The notes: generated by a model not told the origin, from the sequence alone. Positions 1 through 8,904 are shown, numbered from the stretch's first letter. The stretch: 64,000 bases of DNA from Crambe crambe (GCA_963924555.1 OZ004586.1:7212501-7276500), one strand, 5' to 3'. Program-made: numbers and translations.

Positions 1-296
1 CTACTATAGCATGTGCAGCATTTGACAGTGAGCAAGTGAGCAGCTGATAGGCTCCAGTGCTTGATATTGCTAGAGTCATGTATGTTATTGTTCCAACCTG
101 GAAGCTCCATACATACAAAGCTGTAATGCTTAGACAAGCCATAGTGTCTACAATCCACTTAGATAAGCCTTGTACCTGGCTGCCCACAAAGCTTTAGAAG
201 TCAATCTTGAGATTACAATTTTGAGCATCCCCATAGATGCAGCACGTCAAAACACCAATTCTTAAAGTGGCAGTATTAAATTGTGCATAAAGAATT
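1..296 (+). repeat. Left-edge copy of the module-junction repeat
   Basis: This stretch holds no gene. It is nearly identical to 14815-15110, which fixes the period of modules A and B at about 14.8 kb. Parts of it recur in inverted orientation near 9430-9690 and 39180-39420, including the text around 'gcaatgtgcaacatt' and 'ccacttagataagcc'. It is therefore a dispersed repeat as well as intron or spacer sequence in front of the PDZ exon. Confidence 0.6.
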
Positions 297-347
297 TTGT
301 TTGTTTGTTTATTTGTTTGTTTGTTTATTTATTTGTTTGTTTGTTTA
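297..347. repeat. (TTTG/TTTA)n microsatellite before PDZ exon A
   Basis: About 50 bases of TTTG and TTTA units lie directly upstream of the PDZ acceptor. The tract is present at the same place in copies B (about 15110-15160) and C (about 28610-28640) with different lengths. Confidence 0.85.
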
Positions 348-376
348 CTTAATCAACCTTTACTCTCTACTTTTAG

Positions 377-484
377 ATCACCCCAGGGGGCAAGGGGGGC
401 ATAAGATTCGGGGACTATATCATCGAGATCAACGGGGACCAAACCAAGGGTCTTCTCCACTCTGATGCCATGATGCTGATCAAA
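377..484 (+). pseudogene. PDZ exon, copy A (3' end deleted)
   Basis: After a TTTTAG acceptor the frame reads ITPGGKGG, then IRFGDYIIEING, then LLHSDAMMLIK. This is the carboxylate-loop to alpha-2 part of a PDZ domain. Compared with copy B it lacks three codons (AAK) and about 57 bases at the end, including the last beta strand and the gtgagt donor, so it cannot splice as in B. Confidence 0.75.
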
Positions 485-954
485 AAGAATAAGCTCCAAA
501 TACGTAGTAGACACACATGGACCCAGCCTTTGGTCCTTCATAGAGAGGTTGTCCTCTTTTGGAGGGTATTTTGTATAGAGTGTAAACTTAAGGTACTTAT
601 AGATTCTTAGTTGAAAAGTTTCTTTATTGGAAGTTCCACTGTAATAAATTTCTCCCTGGACAAACGTCTGTTTGTGTTATGGTCAAAAATTTCCTAATGG
701 TTCACTATTAATCTTCATGTTCTGTGTGTGACATGGAGACTATGATGTCTTAATGCTAAGTGCTTATAGACCACTGACAGCCATTAGTCCAGAGTGAATG
801 TATGATTTTTGCCAAGTGAGGGCTACATACATAGAAATATCAGTTACTGGCCACTGTACCATTCATGGAAAAGGATAAGCAAAAATGGCATAATCGAGGG
901 ATAGTATAGCATTGTAGGGAGCATTCAGTTAGGGTCTGGGTCTCTGTGTGTGAG

Positions 955-1193
955 GATACTTTACCCAAAATATGCTAAAGTGAAATTTTTATACACAACC
1001 AAACCTTTTTATGATAGGGAAGTACCCAGTTATGCTGCTGACTCAGCACCTATTGAATCCACTGACCATGGAGTGGGTGAGAGGTGACAACCACCTCCCG
1101 TTCGTTCCCATGTCATCTCACTCCAGCACTGTGACTGTCTCACCTGCAGCCCACAAGACCACTGCAGTCGTCCCTAAGAAACGTTACTTCTAC
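955..1193 (+). pseudogene. PDZ-LIM linker exon 2, copy A (nonsense)
   Basis: The exon encodes KPFYDREVPSYAADSAPIES followed by a Ser/Thr/Pro-rich stretch. An in-frame TGA at 1085-1087 replaces the CCA codon seen in copy C, and a 4-nt insertion follows in the CCTCCCGTTCG text. Copy B has the same two lesions, so they arose before A and B separated. The C->T change beside it also creates a GGTGAG donor-like site absent from C. Confidence 0.65.
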
Positions 1194-1216
1194 TGATATT
1201 GCTGTATTTTATGTAG

Positions 1217-1435
1217 CTCCTTCCCCTGAGGTGAAGTCCCAGCCTTCAGCCTTGGTGTAAGTGTATCTTTAGTAGCAGTTAATAGAACAGCCAAGCTTCT
1301 TGCATACATTAATTAACACCATCTCTCTCTCTCTCTCTGCAGACCAGAGTCAGGCTTGGATTCAGGTGGAAGCTCCACTCAGCAATCTCCTGCTTTCAAG
1401 AGGATCACCATCGAGAATCAACCAACTGTTTTTAG
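1217..1435 (+). pseudogene. PDZ-LIM linker exons 3 and 4, copy A
   Basis: Exon 3 (1217-1256) reads PSPEVKSQPSALV and ends at a gtaagt donor. Exon 4 (1343-1435) follows a (TC)n tract and CAG acceptor and reads ESGLDSGGSSTQQSPAFKR, then ITIENQPTVF, ending at gtagag. Both are open and phase-compatible. Just downstream, about 1447-1497, a deletion has fused intron 4 to the tail of exon 5 (DDGSVRKTSQRPQHE). Confidence 0.6.
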
Positions 1436-1694
1436 GTAGAGTTGTATATACTATCGATGATGGGAGTGTGAGGAAAACCTCTCAAAGACCTCAGCATGAG
1501 TTTTCCTTTATTTTTATCCCCTCCTAAGATGGGGACATTTGCTAAAGGAGTCGATGGGCCTCTGATTCAACTTGAGAAACGAAGGTTACATAGAGATAGG
1601 GTTATCGACACAGTTCTTTGTTCCATATTGCATCACATGAGCTGGCCTGTGACACTAAACAACACACTAAAGTCAAGAAATTATTTCCTTTCAG

Positions 1695-1788
1695 CTCCTC
1701 CCAATGTTCTATCCACTGTTACCAAGACAACAGTGGTGGTACCCAAGAATAGCCAAGCCACCTCCCCCCACCACTTCAACCAATTTTA
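1695..1788 (+). pseudogene. PDZ-LIM linker exon 6, copy A (frameshift)
   Basis: After a TTTCAG acceptor the exon reads APPNVLSTVTKTTVVVPK, then loses 11 bases relative to copy C (KKGSHIAKPPPPTT) and shifts frame. This Thr/Val/Pro linker is the best preserved non-domain part of the gene and recurs at 14237-14395, 16626-16720, 32933-33044 and 63296-63425. Confidence 0.6.
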
Positions 1789-1851
1789 GACTTGATGTAT
1801 ATACCCCAGTTAGTGTGCTTTATTTGGAGATAATCAAAAATTATTTTATAG

Positions 1852-2173
1852 ATCCAAGTGGAGGCAAAGTGGTGGATCGTCAAGGTGTGTGTGAAGCCTG
1901 TCAACAACCCATAAGGTAACCATTTGTTTCTCCCTCTTGGTTCCTTGCCTCGATCCTTCACTATCTCCTTCCTGTGATCTTCTCCAGGGGTCCTTTTGCT
2001 AGTGCCCTGGGTAAGGTGTGACACCCTGAACACTTTGTGTGCCAGGACTGCCAGAAAACTCTTCAGAACACAACCTTCATCTTTGAGGAGAGGAGGATAA
2101 GATATTTTGTGAGGAATGCTACCAAAAGAACTTTGCCCAGACCTGCCACTCTTGCAATAAACCCATTCTAGGG
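1852..2173 (+). pseudogene. LIM1 exons, copy A (conserved Trp is a stop)
   Basis: Exon a (1852-1915) reads SGGKVVDRQGVCEACQQPIR and supplies the first Cys pair. Exon b (1988-2173) reads GPFASALGKV, then TGA at 2019-2021 where copy C has Trp-His, then the remaining Cys text. A 5-base insertion in GAGGAGAGGAGG near 2085-2097 shifts the frame before the second zinc site. Confidence 0.7.
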
Positions 2174-2433
2174 GTGAGTCTATCCAGAATAGTTGGGTTC
2201 TCTCCAGTGAAACTGATCAGAGTGGTGCTTGAATACCACATTAAAGGATTCTTAAAATACATTGTTTTAACGACATGAAAGAAAAATGGGCCTGTCAGAG
2301 TGGTGTTGTACTTTTGTGTTGTAGCTCAACCATAATTATGTTATGTTTTGGTTGAAACGTTCACCAAAGGTCAAAGTACATACTTATTTCTTACTGGGCA
2401 TGCTCAGTATTTATACAAATTATTATAATGCAG

Positions 2434-2512
2434 CCCAGCATCAGTGCTATGGGTCTCAACTGGCATCAGGAACACTTTTCCTGCTCACACTGTATGGCCA
2501 ACTTCTCCAAAG
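2434..2512 (+). pseudogene. LIM2 first exon, copy A
   Basis: After a TGCAG acceptor the exon reads SISAMGLNWHQEHFSCSHC, with the Trp-His and Cys-x2-Cys spacing of the first LIM zinc site, then MANFSK and a gtagga donor. The exon is intact here and in B (17243-17321) but missing from C. Confidence 0.65.
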
Positions 2513-2563
2513 GTAGGAATGAAAGAGAAATTGATGTGTAATTTATCTGACCTTTGACCTCAG

Positions 2564-2703
2564 GGTCAGGGTTCAACATGGTGTTGTTTTGTGGCGATTG
2601 TTATGGGGCTATCTGCTTTGGCTGTAGCCAGCGAATTGGAGGAAACCAGTTGTGGGTGGAGGCCCTGGACCACCAGTGGCACCCTGCATGTTTTGTTTGT
2701 GAC
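2564..2703 (+). pseudogene. LIM2 end / LIM3 start exon, copy A
   Basis: The exon is open and reads FNMVLFCGDCYGAICFGC, then SQRIGGNQLWVEALDHQWHP and ACFVCD, ending at a gtgagt donor. It closes LIM2 (CGDC) and opens LIM3 (CFGC...WHPACFVC). It is in phase with the preceding exon. Confidence 0.7.
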
Positions 2704-3490
2704 GTGAGTTGCTTATCTAGCAATTTATATTTAGTCTAACAACTAGAATTCAAACTTCTACTTTAACTAGACAAATGCAATGCATTGTGGGGCAAGCCTG
2801 AGCTGAATGTGATGCATGTTTCATTTTATCAAGGGTGAAACAGTGAGAATGCATGGCCTCTCTTTCTGAAGACAATCTTTGGTCTGTATTCTCTGAGCCT
2901 GATCAACTGCTGACTTGCACTCTCCCTCAAGCACTCTCTTTTCTCTGTAGCTGTGCTTTGAGCAGGATGTCTTGCCTTCTATCTCTTACTTAAGTACTTT
3001 CTTCTTTCTGTTCAGCAATCTTGGAAGCAAGCCAAGTCTCCCTTCTACATCAGAGTTCGTCAGCTTTCTAATTTCATCCATTCTTTAGTAGCTAGCTAGC
3101 AAACCAAAATTTTCTCTGTTATTTGATGCCTGAAGCATTCTTTTCTCTGGACCAGCATATGGGAAGCATGTCTTACTTGATTTCTTGATCTACGTTTCCT
3201 AAGAGGTTCTTCCTTCTGTTTAGCGGTCTCACTGTGATGTAATGTTACCAGATGATTGTCGCACTATTAGAACATATTATATCAAACTCCAGCAGCCAAC
3301 ACGCTAGTGTGGGGTTTGCTCAGGCTTGCCCCAATTAGAGAAAGTGTGGGTTATTTCTCTATTGATAAGGGCTCGCTGCAAGTGCTTTTTATAGCTATGT
3401 ACGTTCTAACATTGCTGAATATGCATACTCATCCCACAGTTATTTAAATTTTGGTTGAAAATCAAGGACAGCATTTTTTATTACTAGAAG

Positions 3491-4068
3491 TTGATTGTTA
3501 GTTTGGCGGCACCGACCCTTTACTTCAGGGGGGGAAAGGGTCTGGTAACTCTAGCATAAACGAGTTGTGTCATTACATCACAGATTACATCACCACATAT
3601 ATTTTCGCGCACGTATTTGCAATTGATGGGTGGTGGTCATGCCTCAGTGTGTTTGGAGACAGGAGTTTGTAGAAGAGCGGAGAAGGGGTAGAGAAGAGGG
3701 GAGAGAGCCTGGATCTTGAGGCTGTTCTCAGAATAATTACCCCTGCTACAGTCTGTAACTATTCTGGCTTTATTCAGTCGAATCTAAATGCTTCTTGAAG
3801 TGCTCATCATGCACAGGGGAACTGTGGTCACTAGGTAGCTGTTCTGCCATCGCTACACTACAGTCTACAGCTAGCTAGCCATGCTGGGAAGCACGTGGGT
3901 AATTAAGAAGAGCGTGTGCACCAATTTCTAGCAATCTGATTGGGCTGCCGTCCTGGCAGCGTTGACACAACTCGTTTATGCTAGAGTTACCAGACCCTTT
4001 CCCTCCCTCCGCCCCCCCCCCCCAAGAAAAGGAGGTAAAAGGTCAGCGCTGCCAGACTAGTTGATTAT
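3491..4068. mobile_element. 562-bp MITE with 8-bp target duplication (hAT-like), in LIM3 intron A
   Basis: The element spans 3499-4060 and is flanked by TTGATTGT (3491-3498) and TTGATTAT (4061-4068), 7 of 8 bases identical. Its ends are inverted: TAGTTTGGCGGCACCGACC on the left, and CTAGTCTGGCAGCGCTGACC when the right end is reverse-complemented. The inner part AAAGGGTCTGGTAACTCTAG is also inverted. There is no coding capacity. The 8-bp duplication suggests a hAT relative; the terminal bases are not typical, so the class is tentative. Confidence 0.65.
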
Positions 4069-5123
4069 ATTCTTCATTTTGCATTTGAATTATATTCTCA
4101 ACAGTCTACGCTAAGAGCAAGGTACAAAGGTTACGACTCACGGGGGAAAAAGGCTTGTATTAAGCAATAGGACATGTTTTGCTCATTCAATATGTCTATA
4201 TCATAACTTTCATTCTATCATATTTTATCATTTCTTACTTCAATAACAACACAAATAATAGTTGATCTATAACCTACGCAGCTTAAATGATTTTGAATAG
4301 TCCATTGAAAAACGAGACAGTTCTAGTGGTGAATTTACTTGAGGGTGGTGACTTGGGTTGACTGTGCATCTTGACTCTTTGCTGAGAGGTAGTCCATGCT
4401 TCATATTTCAACATACCTTTGAAAATTTTCAGTATCATACTTCGTGCTTCAAGATACACGGTCACAAATAGTGATAAAAACACCACTTTTTAACCACGAA
4501 CTGGCATACTCAAAACTAACTTCAAATCTTTTATAGCTCCACAGCAGTCTAGATTAGACCCACTAGTATCACTGCATACTATAGTTGGCCCTCTATGACT
4601 AATGGCTTTAGGCTTATAACATCCTTGCTACACGGCCTTCTTCTCCGTCCATTTTCCCAATTTTCAGTAGACTGTGCAACGTGCAGCAAAAGGTCAGTGG
4701 CACTTCATTTTTGGATGACATCATCCCTGACCTCAATACTATAGTATTATACTACCATGGTAACTCCTACCTGTACAGAATTAGAGATATCAACTGGTTT
4801 TCTGGCTCATCTCCTCCCAAAACAGTGCCTAGAAACGTCATTGATGGGTGTGGCACTGTGATGACACTTTGCAAATTTCGCAGTGCGCCATAATTAAAGT
4901 TGTAATAGTTGTTCACATGAATGTTATGAAACTGTCATACCTCACTGGCATGTGTGGTTTGTTTTGTGGTTGCTGATAATGTACATTCCTGAGTACCCAA
5001 TTATAGTGGGTCTTAGTGTAGACTGTTAAAGTTTGTGCATGCATAATGTAATGTGATGTAATGTTACCACAGAAAAAAAAAAACATTAATGTTAGAACAA
5101 ATTATATTATTCCTTTCTTTCAG
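4069..5123 (+). other. Rest of the LIM3 intron, copy A
   Basis: No supported gene. A 70-codon open frame at 4681-4893 starts without ATG, resembles no family I recognise, and is conserved only in the near-identical copy B (19357-19569). A poly-A tract and the TTTCTTTCAG acceptor of the last exon lie at 5070-5123. Confidence 0.5.
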
Positions 5124-5198
5124 AGCTGTCGTCGTCCTCTTGAAGGCACTACTTTTTTTGCTCGTCTTGGCAGACCCTGTTGCAAGGACTGTGTGTAG
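5124..5198 (+). pseudogene. Last LIM3 exon with stop codon, copy A
   Basis: The exon reads SCRRPLEGTTFFARLGRP then CCKDCV and TAG (5196-5198). It supplies the second zinc site of LIM3 and the extreme C-terminus. The exon itself is intact and is repeated in B, C and E. Confidence 0.75.
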
Positions 5199-5436
5199 AC
5201 ACACAAAGTCATTAATGAAGTGTACAACTCTATAGTGGAGCAGATGAGTATTCAATGTAGCCATTACAAACTCTTCTTTTTTATAGGAGTAGCTATTTTT
5301 GTTGCAGATTTACAATGTATTCAATAGTCTAGTGCATGTCGTGTTCATCACTTTCTGTTATAAGAAGCTTAAGTTTTGAAAAGAAGATTATCACGCATGC
5401 GCAAGATAAATTAACCACCAATCAAATAATGGAATT

Positions 5437-5442
5437 TTTATT
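5437..5442 (-). promoter_or_regulatory. Candidate poly(A) signal of NLR-A
   Basis: AATAAA on the minus strand, 107 bases beyond the NLR-A stop. The same hexamer stands at the matching place in B (20328-20333), C (35290-35295) and the broken copy E (48763-48768). Confidence 0.5.
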
Positions 5443-5548
5443 TGGCGAGTGAAGAGTTCAAAAGAGCTACATGAATTAATTTTAGCATGAAAGGATGTTC
5501 AGTATTGGAATAGCTAGGAGCTACATGGTACATCTAAATTATTTTGTA

Positions 5549-8500
5549 TTAACAAATTGAAGAGTCACTAGTTGATGACAATTCGAATTCAGAGCTTTCT
5601 GTAAAAGAGGGTGCATGTGTATAGTATAGTTGATCACATTCCAGAGCATTCTGTAAAAGAGGGTGCATGTTTTGGAGTGCCAGCATCTCCAGCAGGTCAG
5701 GACACGACTGGTACAGTGATGGCTCAATGTAGCCGGTATTTTTTAGAGGGATATGTCGCCACCCATATGAGGGTAGTGGTCTGGGAGAGTCATGTTGCTG
5801 TAGTACTTGGTGGCGATGGGGGAAGTGCAGAGTTCTGAGATCACAAAGGGATTGGGATCTCCTTAGGTTGTGTCGTGGAACAGCATCTCTTCGCAGAGCA
5901 CGGGCCATGCAGTCACGAAAGGGTGGATTACTTTTAACATCATGAGTAAAATACCTACTACTAGCAAAGTTTAAATTCTCCATGGAATGACGGAGAGAGT
6001 CATTTAGACTCATGATGAAATTGCAACAGAAATGAGGCATTGCGAATAGTATGTCATCAATGTTGTATATTCGTGCTCTTATTGACTTGATGGAGTTCAT
6101 CTCTGCTATGCAGCTCAAGTATTGGAAAGACCTCAACATCTCCAGTGGGTGAATTTTTGAACTTAAAGAGGTTGATGGTATCAATTCCAGGGTAACATGC
6201 TCAATGCTCCCAGCATTAGTACATACTCTACATCCAAAGTTAGTCTCTAATGTTGAAATAGTGGAGGAAGATAGTGCTGCCTGAAGTACTGGATAAAGCT
6301 CATAAGAGGTGAACAGTTCTGACCTTTTATATGGTAGTAGATCACCCAATGTTGGAAGTGACAGATCACCCGGGAGTGGCTTTGCAACATCACTAAGTAA
6401 AGCAGGACAACATTGAAGTACTAATTTTGTAAGAGTAGAACTAGTGGATATGATTTTGCATAATTCCTGCACACCTTTCTGAGTAGGAGTACAGCACACA
6501 AGACTGAATATTTCCAAGTTTATAATATGTTGAATGGATTGGTAAAGAAAACAGTCATCTTCACATGATTCAGAGAATTTTAAGGCAATACTTGTCAATC
6601 CTGGTGAACTTTTTGAAATCCAATCAGAAAGAACTGGTACTAATGGAGAAGAAATGCCACTTAGAGTGAGAGAGTTGATATGAAATTTGGGAAAGTACTT
6701 TGTGAGTGATGTAAGTTTGGATGATACATGCACACTGTGATGTACATCTATATGTAAGTGTTTAATAGTCCATAATGTTCCACCATTTGTTTTCTTTGTG
6801 TGCTCAGACAAACTATGCACCAACATCTCTAGAGATGTATGTATGTACACTAACTGGCACTGAATAGGAGCATGGACTAGACAATATCCAAAAACATACA
6901 CATCCAAGGGGTTGGACAAGTGTAAAAAAGTTTTGATGTCTAGTTTAAGTTCAGAAATGTCTCGAATTTCATATAAACAATGCATTGGGTAAGAAGAATC
7001 AAATCGGGATTGGGTCAGGATTCCTTGAAAGATTTTTTTAATGTAGCCCACAATACCACACAAGAACTGACCAAAGACTCTGAGGTGTGATATCACTAGT
7101 CCATATTGGGATACTATTTTAGAAGAAGCTTCATCTACTAAGTCAGAGTGACATGAAACATACCAAGCAGCAAGAAACTCTTGGATGCTGAGATGGAGGA
7201 AGGAGTAGGAGGTTGCTGCACCCTCACACACATACATCTCTTTGACTGCATTCATGAGACCTAAATGCTGGAAACCCTCTCCAACATCACTATCAGTAAA
7301 CACTAGCTGCACATCTTCCTTAAACAGACCACTGTAAGCTAGTTGACTAACTCTCTTAAGGTCTATGGAAACACTCTCTGGTAGATCTTTAAGACTACTG
7401 GGTACTTTGGAATGCTTGTCCCATTGCCCACTAGAAATCATGTGCCTCCTGATCAGAACTAGAGTAAGGGTGGTGTAGAGCTGTGTCATGGTTTTGGGCA
7501 TCAGCTCTCTGCTCTTTCTGATGTCTTTGTACACTTGTGCAATAATGGCACAATTGACAGGAATGTACATCAGTGAGTTAATGACAGGGTTAGAAAATAT
7601 AAAATCCTTAAAGTGAGCAAGAACCTTGGGTTCTGATTTGAAAGCTATTTCTGCAAACCTTACTTTGCACTCATCAGTGAAACCACACACCTCTACATGC
7701 CTGAAACCCTGAGGAAAGTAACTCTTAAGAGCAGATGGTCGACTAGTAACAAGACGAGTAGCTTTAGGTAAGCAAGAACCACTAATTAATTGGATTATCA
7801 ATCTATTCTCATCATACACCACAGAAGGCATCTCATCAAACCCATCCAGTATGAATAGGACACCCTCCCCCTCACACTTCCGCACCTCGTTCACTACTTT
7901 CCTTTGAAATCGTTCATCTTCATGATGTATCAGATCCTCCAAGGAAGTAGCATTCTGGACCCTTCTTTCACGAAGCTTTAACAGCAATACCATTTTATAG
8001 TGTTTTAATGAAGTCAAGGTGTCCCACTTCCTGCACAACTCCCAGGCCAAAGTGCTCTTACCAATGCCAGGGGGTCCTTCCACCAACACAAACCTTGTCC
8101 CTGAAGGTACAATGTCGTCCAATTCTAAAGGACTCTTTGCTCCTCTAATTTCATCCACATCACTATCCAGGGACGCTTTTGAGAACGTGTCGTCTTCATG
8201 AATGGCTCTACCTTTATCCACCAAAGCAAGGTTAATGAACTCACTACAAGGAGCAATGGAGAGTTTGTCATCACGAGCTACAGACTCATTTTCATAGTAT
8301 GGTTTGAGGTAATTATTTGCATATTGCATCAGTGCTGAGTGCTTAACTTTCCCTTTCCTTAGAGATTTACTGGAAATCTTCTTGGAATGTTTTTTGTGAT
8401 GAGTTTTCCTCTTGTATTTTTTCGTAGTGGTCACATGATCACTATCAAAGGAGTCAGAACTAGTGGCACTACTTGATGTAGATGATGGACTAGATGATGA

Positions 8501-8701
8501 GACTACATGTTGTCTTTTCTTACTTTTCTTGTGTTTGTCCAGTACCTTGTGTTTGTGTGTTCCTTTATGCTGCCTTGTGGAGGTAGAGGGTTTCTTATGT
8601 TTAGCTGGTGGAGTGTTGGAGGCAGAGGCAGACTGGTCAGAATGATCACTGTCACTGGACAAGGATGAGATATTCCTGTAATGGATAGAGTGCAGTGACA
8701 T
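5549..8701 (-). CDS. NLR-A: NACHT ATPase and LRR-like exon (Death-type gene)
   Basis: Start chosen at ATG 8701 (MSLHSIHYRN), conserved in all four copies; the frame is open further upstream. Counting from 8722: Ser/Lys/His-rich linker (about 10-130) with basic clusters, pre-NACHT motif EFINLALVDK (about 161), Walker A GPPGIGKST (216-224), Walker B LFILDGFDE (289-297), TSRPS (about 326), winged-helix-side motif FLHLSIQEFLAAWY (508-521), degenerate leucine-rich repeats (about 660-900), and an Arg/His-rich tail (RRSQSLCDLR). Family knowledge: NACHT proteins bind ATP and oligomerise as intracellular sensors. No stop or frameshift is present. Upstream minus-strand exons at 11861-11638 and 11302-11160 encode a Death domain, so the full product is probably Death-NACHT-LRR. 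Confidence 0.88.
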   Translation of the reverse strand: MSLHSIHYRNISSLSSDSDHSDQSASASNTPPAKHKKPSTSTRQHKGTHKHKVLDKHKKSKKRQHVVSSSSPSSTSSSATSSDSFDSDHVTTTKKYKRKTHHKKHSKKISSKSLRKGKVKHSALMQYANNYLKPYYENESVARDDKLSIAPCSEFINLALVDKGRAIHEDDTFSKASLDSDVDEIRGAKSPLELDDIVPSGTRFVLVEGPPGIGKSTLAWELCRKWDTLTSLKHYKMVLLLKLRERRVQNATSLEDLIHHEDERFQRKVVNEVRKCEGEGVLFILDGFDEMPSVVYDENRLIIQLISGSCLPKATRLVTSRPSALKSYFPQGFRHVEVCGFTDECKVRFAEIAFKSEPKVLAHFKDFIFSNPVINSLMYIPVNCAIIAQVYKDIRKSRELMPKTMTQLYTTLTLVLIRRHMISSGQWDKHSKVPSSLKDLPESVSIDLKRVSQLAYSGLFKEDVQLVFTDSDVGEGFQHLGLMNAVKEMYVCEGAATSYSFLHLSIQEFLAAWYVSCHSDLVDEASSKIVSQYGLVISHLRVFGQFLCGIVGYIKKIFQGILTQSRFDSSYPMHCLYEIRDISELKLDIKTFLHLSNPLDVYVFGYCLVHAPIQCQLVYIHTSLEMLVHSLSEHTKKTNGGTLWTIKHLHIDVHHSVHVSSKLTSLTKYFPKFHINSLTLSGISSPLVPVLSDWISKSSPGLTSIALKFSESCEDDCFLYQSIQHIINLEIFSLVCCTPTQKGVQELCKIISTSSTLTKLVLQCCPALLSDVAKPLPGDLSLPTLGDLLPYKRSELFTSYELYPVLQAALSSSTISTLETNFGCRVCTNAGSIEHVTLELIPSTSLSSKIHPLEMLRSFQYLSCIAEMNSIKSIRARIYNIDDILFAMPHFCCNFIMSLNDSLRHSMENLNFASSRYFTHDVKSNPPFRDCMARALRRDAVPRHNLRRSQSLCDLRTLHFPHRHQVLQQHDSPRPLPSYGWRHIPLKNTGYIEPSLYQSCPDLLEMLALQNMHPLLQNALECDQLYYTHAPSFTESSEFELSSTSDSSIC

Positions 8702-8904
8702 TTCTATTTGATACAATGACATGCAGGATACATAAGCTAAATATAGACCTCTTCCACTTTCTCATTAAATTAAGCATGTTTATTGAAGGTCTAGGAACTA
8801 GACTAGTGGTCACCCATGCCTTGCTTGCCATGCTGGAACTGTGGGAAATACTCCTAGGTCTACAGAACAAGTTTATTATTGCTACAGTATGTAGTATGAC
8901 AAGT

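Larger units (their letters stand above)
377..5198 (+). pseudogene. PDZ-LIM (ALP/Enigma-like) gene, copy A, broken
   Basis: Seen as exons in order: PDZ (377-about 484), linker exons (955-1193, 1217-1256, 1343-1435, 1695-1788), LIM1 (1852-1915 and 1988-2173), LIM2 start (2434-2512), LIM2 end/LIM3 start (2564-2703), LIM3 end with stop (5124-5198). Family knowledge: PDZ plus C-terminal LIM domains is the architecture of ALP/Enigma scaffolds, which link actin/alpha-actinin to signalling proteins. Lesions: the last PDZ strand and its splice donor are deleted, exon 2 has an in-frame TGA (1085-1087), the invariant LIM1 Trp is TGA (2019-2021), and LIM1 carries a 5-nt insertion near 2090. The copy is almost certainly non-functional. 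It converges on NLR-A, whose stop lies 351 bp further right. Confidence 0.8.

Noticed and set aside
1300..1527. 75-codon frame over linker exon 4 in module A
   Set aside because: It is out of the frame set by the flanking exons; the frame ESGLDSGGSSTQQSPAFKR is the one shared with the gene.
4681..4893. 70-codon plus-strand open frame, identical in modules A and B (19357-19569)
   Set aside because: It starts at GTG, has no recognisable domain, and lies in an intron of a pseudogene. A/B identity is uninformative because the whole region is nearly identical.
8019..8201. 60-codon frame antisense to the P-loop region, conserved in all four NLRs
   Set aside because: It is a shadow of the conserved NACHT reading frame; its conservation follows from the sense gene.
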